Positions 46,214-55,612 of a DNA stretch of 64,000 bases are shown piece by piece (position 1 is the stretch's first letter; every line of letters starts with the position of its first letter). The position numbers and the translations under genes are program-made. Below the pieces are notes generated by a model that worked only from the letters and a program-made list of their open reading frames with translations, did no database searches and was not told the origin of the DNA. The stretch lies in the NCBI GenBank assembly GCA_002197995.1, contig NGZR01000001.1, positions 2,666,001 through 2,730,000 on the forward strand. The letters are read 5' to 3'. The DNA comes from Gaeumannomyces sp. JS-464. Lineage: Eukaryota > Ascomycota > Sordariomycetes > Magnaporthales > Magnaporthaceae.

Positions 46214-46519
46214 ATGTCTGCTGCGCCTGTGGATGAGGCGCCTGGACCGCCTGCGCCAGACAATTCGGCAACATGGGAGCACCACAAAGTATATGAGATG
46301 CGATTACGCCTCCTCCTATCTGTCCATCTCTGGTAAGGTAAAGTGTTTTGTATACCGTCATATATCGTTACTGTCATCTCGAAATAGCGTGTCTTCGCCA
46401 ACATCATGCAATCGGGAACCGGAATCACAAATCTGTGGGCAGGGGCGACTCCCACCCCAACCACCGCCACCACCACGCCCAACTCCAGCCACCAGAAGAA
46501 CGCTCTGGTTTTTTTTTAA
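46214..46519 (+). CDS. Candidate small two-exon gene
   Basis: ATG 46214 opens MSAAPVDEAPGPPAPDNSAT and EHHKVYEMRLRLLLSVHLW, ending at a GTAAGG donor near 46336. The intron closes at an AATAG acceptor near 46389. The following frame RVFANIMQSGTGITNLWAGA continues the style of the first exon. It is in phase only if one base is added at the donor (TGG|GTAAGG); as written the junction shifts frame. Given the other single-base losses here this is plausible, but the call is weak. The minus strand of the same span also has a long open frame. Confidence 0.3.
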
Positions 46520-46621
46520 TTTTTTTTTTTACCTCCCCGCTCGACCACGCCTCGCCGCCTCCAGCCCACCACCTCTCTAGACAACCCGACCCTCCTCGTG
46601 CCCAGACAGACGACGGCCCGC

Positions 46622-46839
46622 CTAGAAGTCCGTGAAGAGCTCGACCACAGAGCGTTGCTGAGAGGACGAATGGCAAAAGTCAGCTTTTGTACTTGACAAG
46701 GGGCCAGCGGCGCGTAGAGGCACAAGGCAGGGAAACAACTTACCGCGCTCGACGTGGGAGAAAACGGCCGGACTGGGAGCGGGCATAGGCGCACCTTCTG
46801 GGGCACATGAGGAAGCGCGACCGTCTTGGATCCGGCCAT
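46622..46839 (-). CDS. Small hypothetical protein, paralogue of the gene at 48867
   Basis: ATG 46839 opens a 96-nt first exon (MAGSKTVALPHVPQKVRLCP...). Intron 46743-46658 (GTAAGT, branch CTGAC, CAG). A 36-nt last exon ends QRSVVELFTDF, 43 residues in all. The first exon, start context (CAACAAGTCAACATGGCCGGA) and about 90 bases upstream resemble those of the gene at 48867 on the other strand. That gene's first exon is also exactly 96 nt. An alternative acceptor or a one-base shift would give a longer product. Function unknown. Confidence 0.45.
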
Positions 46840-47001
46840 GTTGACTTGTTGTCGATATGAGGCCGAGCCGTACGGGTTTGTCGGGAGTGGTGTTGTATTG
46901 TTGGAGAGTGCGGTCGCGAGCGTGACAAGGGAGGGGAGGAGGTCGAGCGTTCTTCTGGTGCGAGGAGGAGGCGTGAAGGGGATGGTTGGAGATTGAGCTT
47001 C

Positions 47002-47238
47002 TTAAACGGGGCACGACCTTGCGTCGATAACGACCGCATTCTCACCCTTGCTGTATGCGCCCCTCCTCTCCTTGACGGGCACGACTTCGCCGTCGATGAC
47101 GACGGCGTTTTCTTCCATTCCATAGGCGCCCCTCGCCAAGAGGTCGGCCCCGGCGACGGACGACAGGGCGGGCAGAGCCGCGGCCAGCGCGAAGACTGCC
47201 AGAAGAGCAATCATAACCTGGTAAACGGAGAACTGCAT
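47002..47238 (-). CDS. Secreted repeat protein with Kex2-like sites
   Basis: ATG 47238. A signal peptide (MQFSVYQVMIALLAVFALAA) is followed by two repeats of about 22 residues: GAYGMEENAVVIDGEVVPVK and GAYSKGENAVVID. Each is preceded by basic residues (LLAR and KERR) that Kex2-type proteases could cut. As written the second repeat ends ARSCPV and stops at 47002. Adding one base after VVID would give GKVVP, matching the first repeat, so the end may be affected by a missing base. The layout (signal peptide, basic-site-flanked repeats) is that of Kex2-processed repeat proteins, a group that includes pheromone and RiPP precursors. No modifying enzyme gene is seen nearby. Confidence 0.6.
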   Translation of the reverse strand: MQFSVYQVMIALLAVFALAAALPALSSVAGADLLARGAYGMEENAVVIDGEVVPVKERRGAYSKGENAVVIDARSCPV

Positions 47239-48866
47239 CCTGGCGAGTTGTAAATTGGTTTGTTAAAGGAGGGGTATAATGGAAGTAGAATTGAAAGGAA
47301 GAGAAGCGAAACTGTGGAAAAGAGAAGTTAAAAAAGAATAACGAGAACGGGTATCTTGTTGAGTGGGCGGATGGATATGATATTGGAAAAAGGGATTGTG
47401 GATGTAGTGGACCGAATGTCTTGATCTCTGTCCCTGGGGAATAGGAATCGTTAGGAAAGCGCCCGAGGGTCGAAGACTATTCAAACATGGGAGCGCGACA
47501 TACAACAGCTAGTCGCCTTTTGGCCTGGCGCAAGGCGTTCCAGCATATTGCGGATTCCAAGCAAATCTATTCCCTTGCATGCAAATGGGAGCGCTACCCA
47601 GATATGGAGGGGTTACGAACGCGCGGACAGGAGAGTCACTTCGTCACCAAGAGAGACGACAGCATACGGCACAACCCTTTTCCGCGGTCCAACATTGTTT
47701 CCCCGAGATCGAAAAAGTGCCTCGATCTGGGGCCTGGAATGTAAGTCTCCTTTGGCCCCCCTGGGTGTCGAGTGGCGTAAAATAATCTTGCGGGCGAGGG
47801 GGGCCGGGGCGGATCGTAGAAAAGGGGAGGAGCTGTTCTTGCCTCTGGCAGCGGACGTCGCAACTGCGGAATGGCCGAGTAGAAGCCGCGCGCCTGTGCC
47901 TGCAGTTCCCGGGTTTCGTTCAAGGTGCCTATTGCCAGCACCATGTGTGCCTCGAGCCTGTGCACTACTCGTATTTCCCATAGCACACGCGCAGGGAGGA
48001 GATTCTGGAGCAGGCGCGGCTTGCAGTGGCATCGGCTGGCACCATCGAAGCGCGGGCGAGGTGTCTCAATGCTCCTTCTTCCGTTGAGCCCGTCAATCCT
48101 TCCTTGGCTGCAACGTCATCTTGTCTCCTTCACGGCGAAGACGCTGTTGCATCCCGCCGAGCATGCGCAAACTAGGTAGGTACCTGCCTAAGCTCCGGCC
48201 ATGTGCAGGGGACAGGCGTCGCGATCGTGAGAGACGGTAGGCACGGGATGGGTGAAGGACGCCCGCCTTTTTGAGCCCGTCGCCTTCCTTAGCCCACCAT
48301 CTTGCAAGCCGCCAGTTGATCCAAGCATGAGGCTCCTGCCGCTCATCACTGCGCTGCCACCCAATTTTACACCCAGGTATCGTCATCGTCCTCGGCGTGG
48401 AAGGGAACCTCGAGCCAGCGAGAGCTGGGCCCGCTCTTGAGCTTTCCCGTCGTCCGCTCGATCTCAACTGCCTCTGGGCGCGGTGGTCGAAGCCACTGTT
48501 GCTCTTTCCGTGACCATCTTGATCCGGGCTATCTCTGGGTCCTCGGAGCCTATATTTGTACTCCCTCGCCCTCCCTCTTCGCCCTCTTCCTTTCCTTTTT
48601 CCCTTCCCCCGACAGTCACTTGGTTCCATGCATCCATATCGAGTATACTTCAGCCAGCCTACAGTCCCCCGGCGGCTCTCCACAGCCACTTCGCGACGAA
48701 GCTCGAACCCCACCGTCACCAGCACCACCCCAGCAAGCAAAGAACATACAGCTCCCGAGAACTCTACTATTCGACAGATAGCAACCCGCGACCTCACCCT
48801 CCGACCACCACAACACCATCTCCCGGCACTACTCACGACTCGACCTAACAACGACAACAAGTCAAC
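47239..48866. other. Intergenic between divergent small secreted/membrane genes
   Basis: About 1.6 kb with short open frames only. A CCTAGG palindrome at 48172-48190 and a CT-rich zone before 48866. Confidence 0.45.
48172..48190. repeat. CCTAGGTAGG-type repeat
   Basis: CTAGGTAGGTACCTGCCTA, an imperfect member of the dispersed palindrome family. Confidence 0.45.
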
Positions 48867-49573
48867 ATGGCCGGACCCAAGGCCATCGCGTTCCCTCCTG
48901 TCCTGCCTCTGCCCCGACTCGCCCTGCTCCAGTCCACGAAGCTGGGTCGCCTGCCACTCAAGGTATGTCTCCCGTTTTGCTATCTGGCCACTTCTGTGTT
49001 TCCTTTCGACTTTTGATGCCCTATCTTATTCACGTGTTTCCATTTCACTTTTCTTGTTCCATCCCACTGCTGCTTTTCCCCTTCAACTTCTACTCACCTT
49101 CCATATCCCTTCCCCATCTCCTCCTTATCCCAGAGGCCTCCACGCTAACCACTACGCCATTCCCTTTGCAGACAATCCCCAGGCTCGAGACGGACTTGGA
49201 GGCAGGGCCGGGGCATGCAGACCAGGAGGAGGGTCGAGTTGTCCAGGGTGATGGTGGGTCGGAGGAGGCGGGGCTGCCGTTTCGTCGATGGTGGAGGTCA
49301 ATGTCTCCCCTCGGGAGGGGTCTTTGCTTGCTGGTGTTGGTGCTGGTGGCGGCCGCGCTGTCGGTGACCAGCGCCATCGTGGCAAGCCAGGGGACGCAGG
49401 GCTTCGACGCGAAGTCCAAACGGTTGTGGAGACCAAAGCTGCTAAGGGCCTGGGGGCTGGTAGGTATCATTACCGCACGCTTGCCAGTATACTTAAACGA
49501 CATATACAATAACGAGGGGCTCCCAGGGGAAGCATTTTTACTCCATAAGCCTGCGGCTTCTGCTTTTTTGTGA
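48867..49573 (+). CDS. Small membrane protein, paralogue of the gene at 46839
   Basis: ATG 48867. Exon 1 is 96 nt (MAGPKAIAFPPVLPLPRLAL...). Intron 48963-49171 (GTATGT, branch CTAAC, CAG). Exon 2 runs to the stop at 49573. The product is about 165 residues: an acidic stretch (ETDLEAGPGHADQEEGRVVQ), a basic patch (PFRRWWRSMSPLGRG), one membrane span (LCLLVLVLVAAALSVTSAIV) and a polar tail. It could be a type II membrane protein. The last 50 residues may be in the wrong frame if a base is missing, since another frame there also stays open. Not recognised. Confidence 0.5.
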
Positions 49574-50003
49574 TCGTGATTCTTGTTCGCCCATCTACCT
49601 CTAAAGGCACATCTGTTTCGAGTCAAAAGAGGCCGTGTGGGACCTTAATGCTTGTCAGAAGTTGAGCGGTGACTAGATTATGTAGTAGCAGCCAGTAGTG
49701 GTTGTACCACCCACGCCTCGCTGAGGCGGAGGATGAGGCTTAGATGATGAGGCTCGATGTCGGCTGGCCCAGAGGGTCCATCAACCTAGAGTGATCGGAA
49801 TTTCTCGTATACGTAGGTGCTTATTCCGCCCTCGTGTCCTTGTCTGGGAGCCCGTCTAGCAGCCCGGGGACATCCATTCCATTTTCCCTTGTTGCCTCTC
49901 GCTCTTCGCAATGCCTGGCAACCCATGCGCTACCTCGACTGTGACAGCGAGAAAGGAGAGTAACCCAGCCACACGCTATTGGGGGTCGCGTCTCGGCCGC
50001 CAC
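49574..50003. other. Convergent 3' region
   Basis: About 430 bases, no feature recognised. Confidence 0.45.
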
Positions 50004-50507
50004 TTAGGTAGGCAGCAGCTTGATAGCAATGCAAGCCGCTGAACAAGAAAAAGAAGCCAAAAGGCGTCGGTTAGTCGGTACGTCCACAAACCCGAGAAAG
50101 AATATCAGCAACGGGGGGATATGAGGCCTACCACAACTAAGCCCAAAAGTAAACCACGAGCCGATAAGGCATGGTCCTTTGCAGCAATCCCAATCACGCC
50201 TACATTCATGGACAGTAGGGATTTTGCGAAAAGTACCCGGGGGGCTCGGCTCTGGAGTCTTGGAGGCTTGAGTAGTCGTGGGGGCCGTCGTGGGGCCCAT
50301 CCGGACAGTATAGGTTGTCGTGCTGGACAAGGCGACTGGGCCAGAGTATCTACCTACGACTTCTGTCTCGACCGTCCATGTTATCACAGAAGTCTGGGGC
50401 ACATAGCTGACCATGCTCTCCGGCTGGCTTGTCGTCTGCGGCTGCGGAAAACCGCTGGCGACCACAGCCAGAGAAGTCAGAGCGGAAAGAGTCTTGAAGA
50501 GGAGCAT
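50004..50507 (-). CDS. Secreted Cys-rich protein, family copy 1
   Basis: ATG 50507. Signal peptide MLLFKTLSALTSLAVVASGF, then a Thr/Ser/Pro-rich middle (TTTYTVRMGPTTAPTTTQAS) that may be O-glycosylated. The compact C-terminus is HECRRDWDCCKGPCLIGSWF followed by TFGLSC. A 92-nt intron, 50131-50040 (GTAGGC, branch CTAAC, TTCAG), follows the first base after SC. The last exon is 35 nt and encodes AACIAIKLLPT. Total 136 residues. The six C-terminal Cys are spaced C-x5-CC-x3-C-x11-C-x2-C, identical to copy 3 at 52668-53220. Probably three disulfides; secreted. Function unknown; an effector or cell-surface role is only a guess. An ATAAATA lies about 105 bases upstream. Confidence 0.75.
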   Translation of the reverse strand: MLLFKTLSALTSLAVVASGFPQPQTTSQPESMVSYVPQTSVITWTVETEVVGRYSGPVALSSTTTYTVRMGPTTAPTTTQASKTPEPSPPGTFRKIPTVHECRRDWDCCKGPCLIGSWFTFGLSCGRPHIPPLLIFFLGFVDVPTNRRLLASFSCSAACIAIKLLPT

Positions 50508-51530
50508 TTTGGGAAGATCGAGACAGATTGGGATATGTCTGGGGAGGTTGGTCGAGGGTGATGGACAGATCATCAGGGTAGGCTGGTTGGCTAGGTGCCT
50601 AGACAGGTATTTATGTTTATGTACCATCCTGTTCTTGGCGAACAACCCTTAGTTTTATCTGCTTAGCAGTGGCTGACATCACTTTGTCATGGATAGAAAT
50701 TAGCGGCAGGTATCTACCATGTAGATGGCGTCAACAGTAGAGAAGCCGTTTACCCCCACCATATTAGTTTTTGTGGCGTCGGATACGCCTTTCCCATCTA
50801 ACGGTCTGATGGCGAACACTCGACGGACAGCCATCGCCCACTTACGTGGGACTCGTCGCCCAACCGCTCGGCTAGGCCGCCACCGCAACCCAAGCTCCTC
50901 AGGCACCCCGTATTGCTCATGATAGCGACATGGACATTGTTTCCACAACGGCCAACAGGACTGTCAGCACAGGCAAAGACAGAAGCCCAGATATAGTCTG
51001 GATGGGGCAAGATAGCAGACAGGAGAACGATAGCTGGGAAAAAGAGGAAGAGAACGGAACGGCGGAGCTGATGGGAGTCGGGTGACAGCGTCGACGGCAG
51101 GGACCGACTCAGACTTGTCCCGCTCAATGTGAATCTGGCGGGCCCGGTCAAAGATCCTGGGGATGACGACGGAGAAGCTTAACGGCATGTATTTGATTGT
51201 TTATTTTATGCGTTCCTCTCAGGCACTCCCCCCAAGTCGGCCCGCCCCCCCGAACCGGGGGAGGCGACCGTCTGCCAAGGTCCTTCTATCATTGACACGA
51301 TATGATGAAAGCCTTTCGTCGTTTCTACGGATTAACGAATCGGCCGTCCATGTTCATTCGCTCATCCGTCATTAATTAAATGCTACTTGCAATATGTGAC
51401 GTGGCGTGCGACCATAGCCCAACGTGAATACATCAACGTGGCTTCAGCCGCCTTCGTCCTTCTGCCGCCACCTACTGTCTGCCAGATACAGGGATAAAGA
51501 TCTACGCGCCGCAAGACAGATCCCTAGACG
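50508..51530. other. Intergenic inside the secreted-protein array
   Basis: About 1 kb, no feature recognised. Confidence 0.45.
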
Positions 51531-52053
51531 CTAAAAATAACAGTCTGTCAGCTGCGATCGACCAAAACACCAGAGGCATGAACGGTGGTATGCAAAAAAC
51601 CTACAACCCGAATACCCGGACGTAAACCACGAGCCAATAGGACATGAACCCCAATCGCCTATGCATTCCTGCTCGTTAGGGATGCGTTTTATTTCGCCCC
51701 GGGTCGGGGTGGGCTCTGGGGCCATCGAAGCCGGCGTGTACGTCAGGCTTGAGGAATGTCTCGTAGCTGTTACGGCTGTCGTAGGGCTGACCGGGATCAG
51801 GGCCAGTGGGGTCTTCGGGCTGACAGGGACGGCTGGGGTCGGGTGAGACGATAAGGGTCTGTATCGTCGGGCTGGCGAGGGCCACTAGGCACGTGTTGGA
51901 GATGCCCCTGGTTGCTTAGACCGTGTATGTGACCACGGAGACCCGAGTTGGGAAGCCGACCGGGCTTCCTGTCCGGCTTACCGGCTGCGGCAAGCTCCTG
52001 GTGACCACAGCCAGGGCCGTGAAGGCGAAAAGGACCTTGGCGAGAGGCGTCAT
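51531..52053 (-). pseudogene. Secreted Cys-rich protein, family copy 2, broken
   Basis: ATG 52053 opens MTPLAKVLFAFTALAVVTRS and LPQPVSRTGSPVGF, clearly like copy 1. It meets a stop (TAA) after VVTYTV, where copy 1 has a Glu codon. Similar sequence continues after the stop (VALASPTIQTL against VALSSTTTYTV). The conserved end (IPNEQECIGDWGSCPIGSWF, TSGYSGC) is in another frame and lacks about four residues including the CC pair. One nonsense change, one frame change and loss of the CC pair make this a pseudogene, unlike the single clean breaks in conserved genes elsewhere in the window. 3' limit is approximate. Confidence 0.65.
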
Positions 52054-52667
52054 TGACGGAGCTTACTGGGAGCAATAAAGAAGGTCTCGATTGTGTGATT
52101 CTGGATAGCTAATATGGCTGGCCATGGATGGAAGAAATGCGGGATATTAAGTGGAGAATGCGGCTCAAGGAGCAAAGTTTATCCTCGATAGCCTCAGGCT
52201 TCTGCTGTCCCAAGATGGTGGTGGAGGTGTCACGATATTGTGGATGCAACTTCACGAGGCCACAGCCCATTACGCATACACCCATATGCAAGGGATAGGA
52301 TTTAAGCAAGATCCTAGAGCCCTGGCGCGGGCACAAAATCGAGGGGACAGTACAGGTAATAGAAAAATGTAAGGGCCAAATCTACTAGTTGGATTCTCTA
52401 AGCTTCGCCGGCCAACAGCTACTTAAATGTCCATCTCCATGGGGCTCGCCAAAGTATGGGAGCGCCAAGCAATGCCACAAGGGGTCTGAACATCATGGAA
52501 AATTGCGCGGCAGAGGAAATTTAATCCTCGAGAGTCTGGTACATATAGGCACGGAAACAGACAGACCCGGAGCCGAGGACTCTACGATTCGCCCACGTCG
52601 AAATAGCTGAACAGCGATCCCACATCAACAGTCGAGCCACCCCGAGCGCAAAACCAACACGCCAAAA
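52054..52667. other. Divergent intergenic region, copies 2 and 3
   Basis: About 610 bases between divergent starts, with a short TA-rich patch. No other feature. Confidence 0.45.
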
Positions 52668-53220
52668 ATGGCTTGCCTGAGCAAGATCGTTCTCGCCCTC
52701 GCGGCCCTGGCAACCGCCGCCAGCGGTATGCCAGCGGTAGTGCCCGCAAGGCCCTTCACCCAGACAATCGGCATGCCCAGCCCCATGACCATCGTGGTCT
52801 CCCCGGTCACCACCACCATATCTCTCATGGTGGTGACGGAAACGGAGAAGCCGCTGCATACAACCGCCTTGATGCAGAACAGCCAGTGGACGGTCATCGC
52901 CTCGACGGGACTCGTCACCCGGACGCTCATCGCGGAGTCTTCCACCACCCAGGCTCCCCAGGTCAGCACAGCCCCGGCCGCGACCCCTTCGTCCCAGCCC
53001 CCGCCGGCCATCGAGCCGCAGAAGAAGAAGAAGAAGGAATGCATGGACGATTGGCAGTGCTGCCGTGGCGCGTGCCTCATTGGGAGCTTTTTTACTCTCG
53101 GGATTTCGTGTAGTATGCTACTGCGCCTACCTCCCCCCTTTTAATACCACGATGGCCAGCTAACAAAATCCGGTTTCCGTATTAGTTGCTTGCCTCGGCG
53201 TTCACGGAGATCTGAAATAA
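52668..53220 (+). CDS. Secreted Cys-rich protein, family copy 3
   Basis: ATG 52668. Signal peptide MACLSKIVLALAALATAASG, a Thr/Ser/Pro-rich middle (VVSPVTTTISLMVVTETEKP), a lysine run (PQKKKKKECMDDW) and the end QCCRGACLIGSFFTLGISC. Intron 53113-53185 (GTATGC, branch CTAAC, TTAG) lies at the same codon phase as in copy 1. The last exon is again exactly 35 nt (IACLGVHGDLK). Total 159 residues. Cys spacing is the same as copy 1. It reads in the opposite direction to copies 1 and 2. Intact. Without splicing the frame would end soon after SC, so the intron is inferred from the copy-1 match. Confidence 0.75.
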
Positions 53221-54375
53221 ATGCCATGGGACTTGTGCCCGGAAGACATGGGGCAAATGTGGGATGACTTTGGGAGATGCCTCGAGATTGTTGATATTGG
53301 CACAGATAAACGACGCATTGGACGTGTCTTTGGTCCCAGCCTCGATTGTGGTCTGGTGATGGTGTCAATTCGCATGTGGGCCGTGGTCACAGTGGGCGCA
53401 GACTCGGAATTATGCTGGAGACACGGGCTGCCAAACTGCATCCTCTGGATTCCTGCCTGCCCCGGCCTTTCAGATTGAACGCCAGCCATCCAGCCTCCAG
53501 ACGAGGGCGTGTCCGGAGGTCTCTACCTAGGTAGTTTTCCAAATCTACAAGTCTCCATGCCGTCGAATACCCAAGTCTGTCTGCCTCCTCCGCCGTCTCG
53601 TTCTCCTTTTTCCTTTGGCTGCTTATAACGGCCGACACGGTCTCTCTTATGATCTTCATATCTTTTTGTGTATGGAATTGCAGGTTTTTTGCTCTTGAAA
53701 CGTGCGGGCTTTCATTGTCGATCAAAGCCCCGAGTGGCGCAGGCCTCGGTTGATTTTCCACACCACATCCCGTGACCCCCTCGGTTTCCGTTGCGTCAAT
53801 CTGCATTCTCCACCAACTGCCAACCTACAGTCTATGAGCCCCTCCAAGGAGGACCCTGGCTCCTGGAAAACCCCCGCCCCAACGTCCTCGGACTTCTCCG
53901 GTCACCTGCAGCCCGTTAAGGTTATGTCAGTGACGGGGCAGATGCGACGTGTCTTGTGAGCCGCAGCGGAGCTCTTGGCTGAACACGAGGGTGCCCTGCT
54001 AGGCTTTCAGCCCCTCCCCATCTTACCCCAGCCGCTAAGCCCCCTCCTTCAGCTTGGCGGCATGTCAACCGCATGTCTCGCTCCGTCATCCGCCATACAA
54101 CAACCGCTTTCTCACCACTTCTCCGCACTATCGTCATTGCTTGTCTCGCCGCGTGATCTGTACACGATCAGAATCAGAAAGTTGCTGACGATTGCCACAA
54201 CCAAATCATTAAAAAACGGGTGATAAGGTTGTATGGATTGCAAGACACCACAGCAAATCACGTCGTAGTTTTCGCCTCCAGAGAGGACCGCACCACAATC
54301 TCGCCTTGGTTGAGAAGCCCGAGCGAGACCCCATTCCGTCACCATCACCGCCCCAAAAAAAAAAAAAAAAAAGCA
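53221..54375. other. Intergenic, with CCTAGG palindrome and poly(A) before the next start
   Basis: About 1.15 kb. A CCTAGGTAG motif at 53523-53534. An 18-A run at 54355-54372 lies three bases before the ATG at 54376. A 41-codon frame from 53834 (MSPSKEDPGSWKTPAP) is possible but unsupported. Confidence 0.45.
54355..54372 (+). repeat. A18 tract in the 5' leader, three bases before an ATG
   Basis: Uninterrupted run of 18 A between CCGCCCC and GCAATGTCC. If transcribed it forms a poly(A) leader next to the start codon. Confidence 0.6.
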
Positions 54376-55354
54376 ATGTCCGACCTCCCGCCACCCCCCT
54401 ACTCCGAGGACCCCGGCGCGGGCTTCTCGCCCACCCGCCCGCCGGCGCGCTCAACCCGACGCTCTACACGTCCCACTTGGCCGCGCACCTCTCCCACCCT
54501 GCCCGCGCGCCTGCGCGAGTCGCAGCACGCCCGGTCGACGCGGCAGGCGGCCTCGGACCTCGACGTCGTCGAGCGCGTCCTGCCCCACGTCGAGGCCTTC
54601 CTCGCCGACATCGTCTCGCTGCCCCGCCCGCCGCCCACGGCCGAGCTGGCCTTTGTGCCCGCCCCCGCCGTGCCGCCGCCCTGGAGCCTGACGGGCGCGG
54701 CCGAGCGCCGCCGCGAGGGGGACATGGTGCAGCTGGTCCGGTTGGAACTTCCCGACCCGAACCGGCGGTCGACGGCAGGGCGGCAAGGGCGGCGGCGGCG
54801 GCGGCGACGTCAAGAACGGCATGGGGTCTGCAGCGGCAGTGACGACGCCGACCAGCGCAGGTGGCGGCAGCGGCAGCAGCCTCCGGCCCGAGCGCGACTG
54901 GTCCTCGCGGACCGAGAACCTGTTTGACGAGTGGGGCCGCTGGGGCGACGACGCCGCCCCGGGAGACCAGCAGCAGGCCGGGTCCTGGTGGTGGCGCGAC
55001 GAGGGCGCCGCCCGCCGCCTGGCCGCCTACCTGCAGCCGGCGCCCGTCGTCAAGACGGAGCGGCGCGCCGTGCAGGCCGTCGTAGTGGAGGAGAAGAAGA
55101 AGAAGAGCGGGTGGGGGTGGGGGTGGAAGAAGCGAGCCGAGTCGTCGCCGTCCGCCTCGACGACGCCGACGTCGCCGGTCCCGCAGGCTCAGCCGTCGCC
55201 GACCGTCGCTGCTCCGCCGATACTCAGCCAGGACGAGCGCGTCAACATGGCGGTGAGGGCTGATGAGATAACTTTCAGGAAGGAGAATGACTTTGGCGTC
55301 TGGGAAAGCATGAGCGGTTGGGGCATAGTCGTTGTTGTCACGATTAAGAGGTAA
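54376..55354 (+). CDS. Conserved fungal protein of unknown function, several frame breaks
   Basis: Start MSDLPPPPYSEDPGAGFSP at 54376. Protein-like sequence then runs ALNPTLYTSHLAAHLSH (second frame), RLRESQHARSTRQAASDLDV and VERVLPHVEAFLADIVSLPR (first frame), and EWGRWGDD, SWWWRDEGAARRLAAYLQPA and RADEITFRKENDFGVWESMS, ending WGIVVVVTIKR (third frame, stop 55354). Breaks fall near 54448, 54495-54500 and 54740-54785. The order of a helical N-terminal part, an acidic W-rich GRW...WWWRDEEAARRLA part and a basic/Gly linker resembles a conserved family seen in many filamentous fungi; no function is known to me. High GC and homopolymers make sequence errors likely. Confidence 0.6.
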
Positions 55355-55612
55355 TAGTATTTTATAATCTCGGGTCGACGTCATTGGCTTTCTTCAAGGT
55401 CTGTATCGCCCAAGCAGACGCCTTGTTAGACATCATTTAGCCAAAGTGGCCATGCCTGCGGTGAGCCCCGTGGTAATAGGTTTGGGACAGTGGAAGGACG
55501 AAATCGATGTAAATAGAGCGCCGGCTTATGCTACCTGTACCAATGAATTTATATACGCTACATCCGCTCCAAAATAGTCGATTACAAAACAGCCATGCCT
55601 GCAAATATCTAT

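Noticed and set aside
53834..53959. Short plus-strand frame starting MSPSKEDPGSWKTPAP
   Set aside because: Only 41 codons, no intron pattern or homology; noted but not supported.
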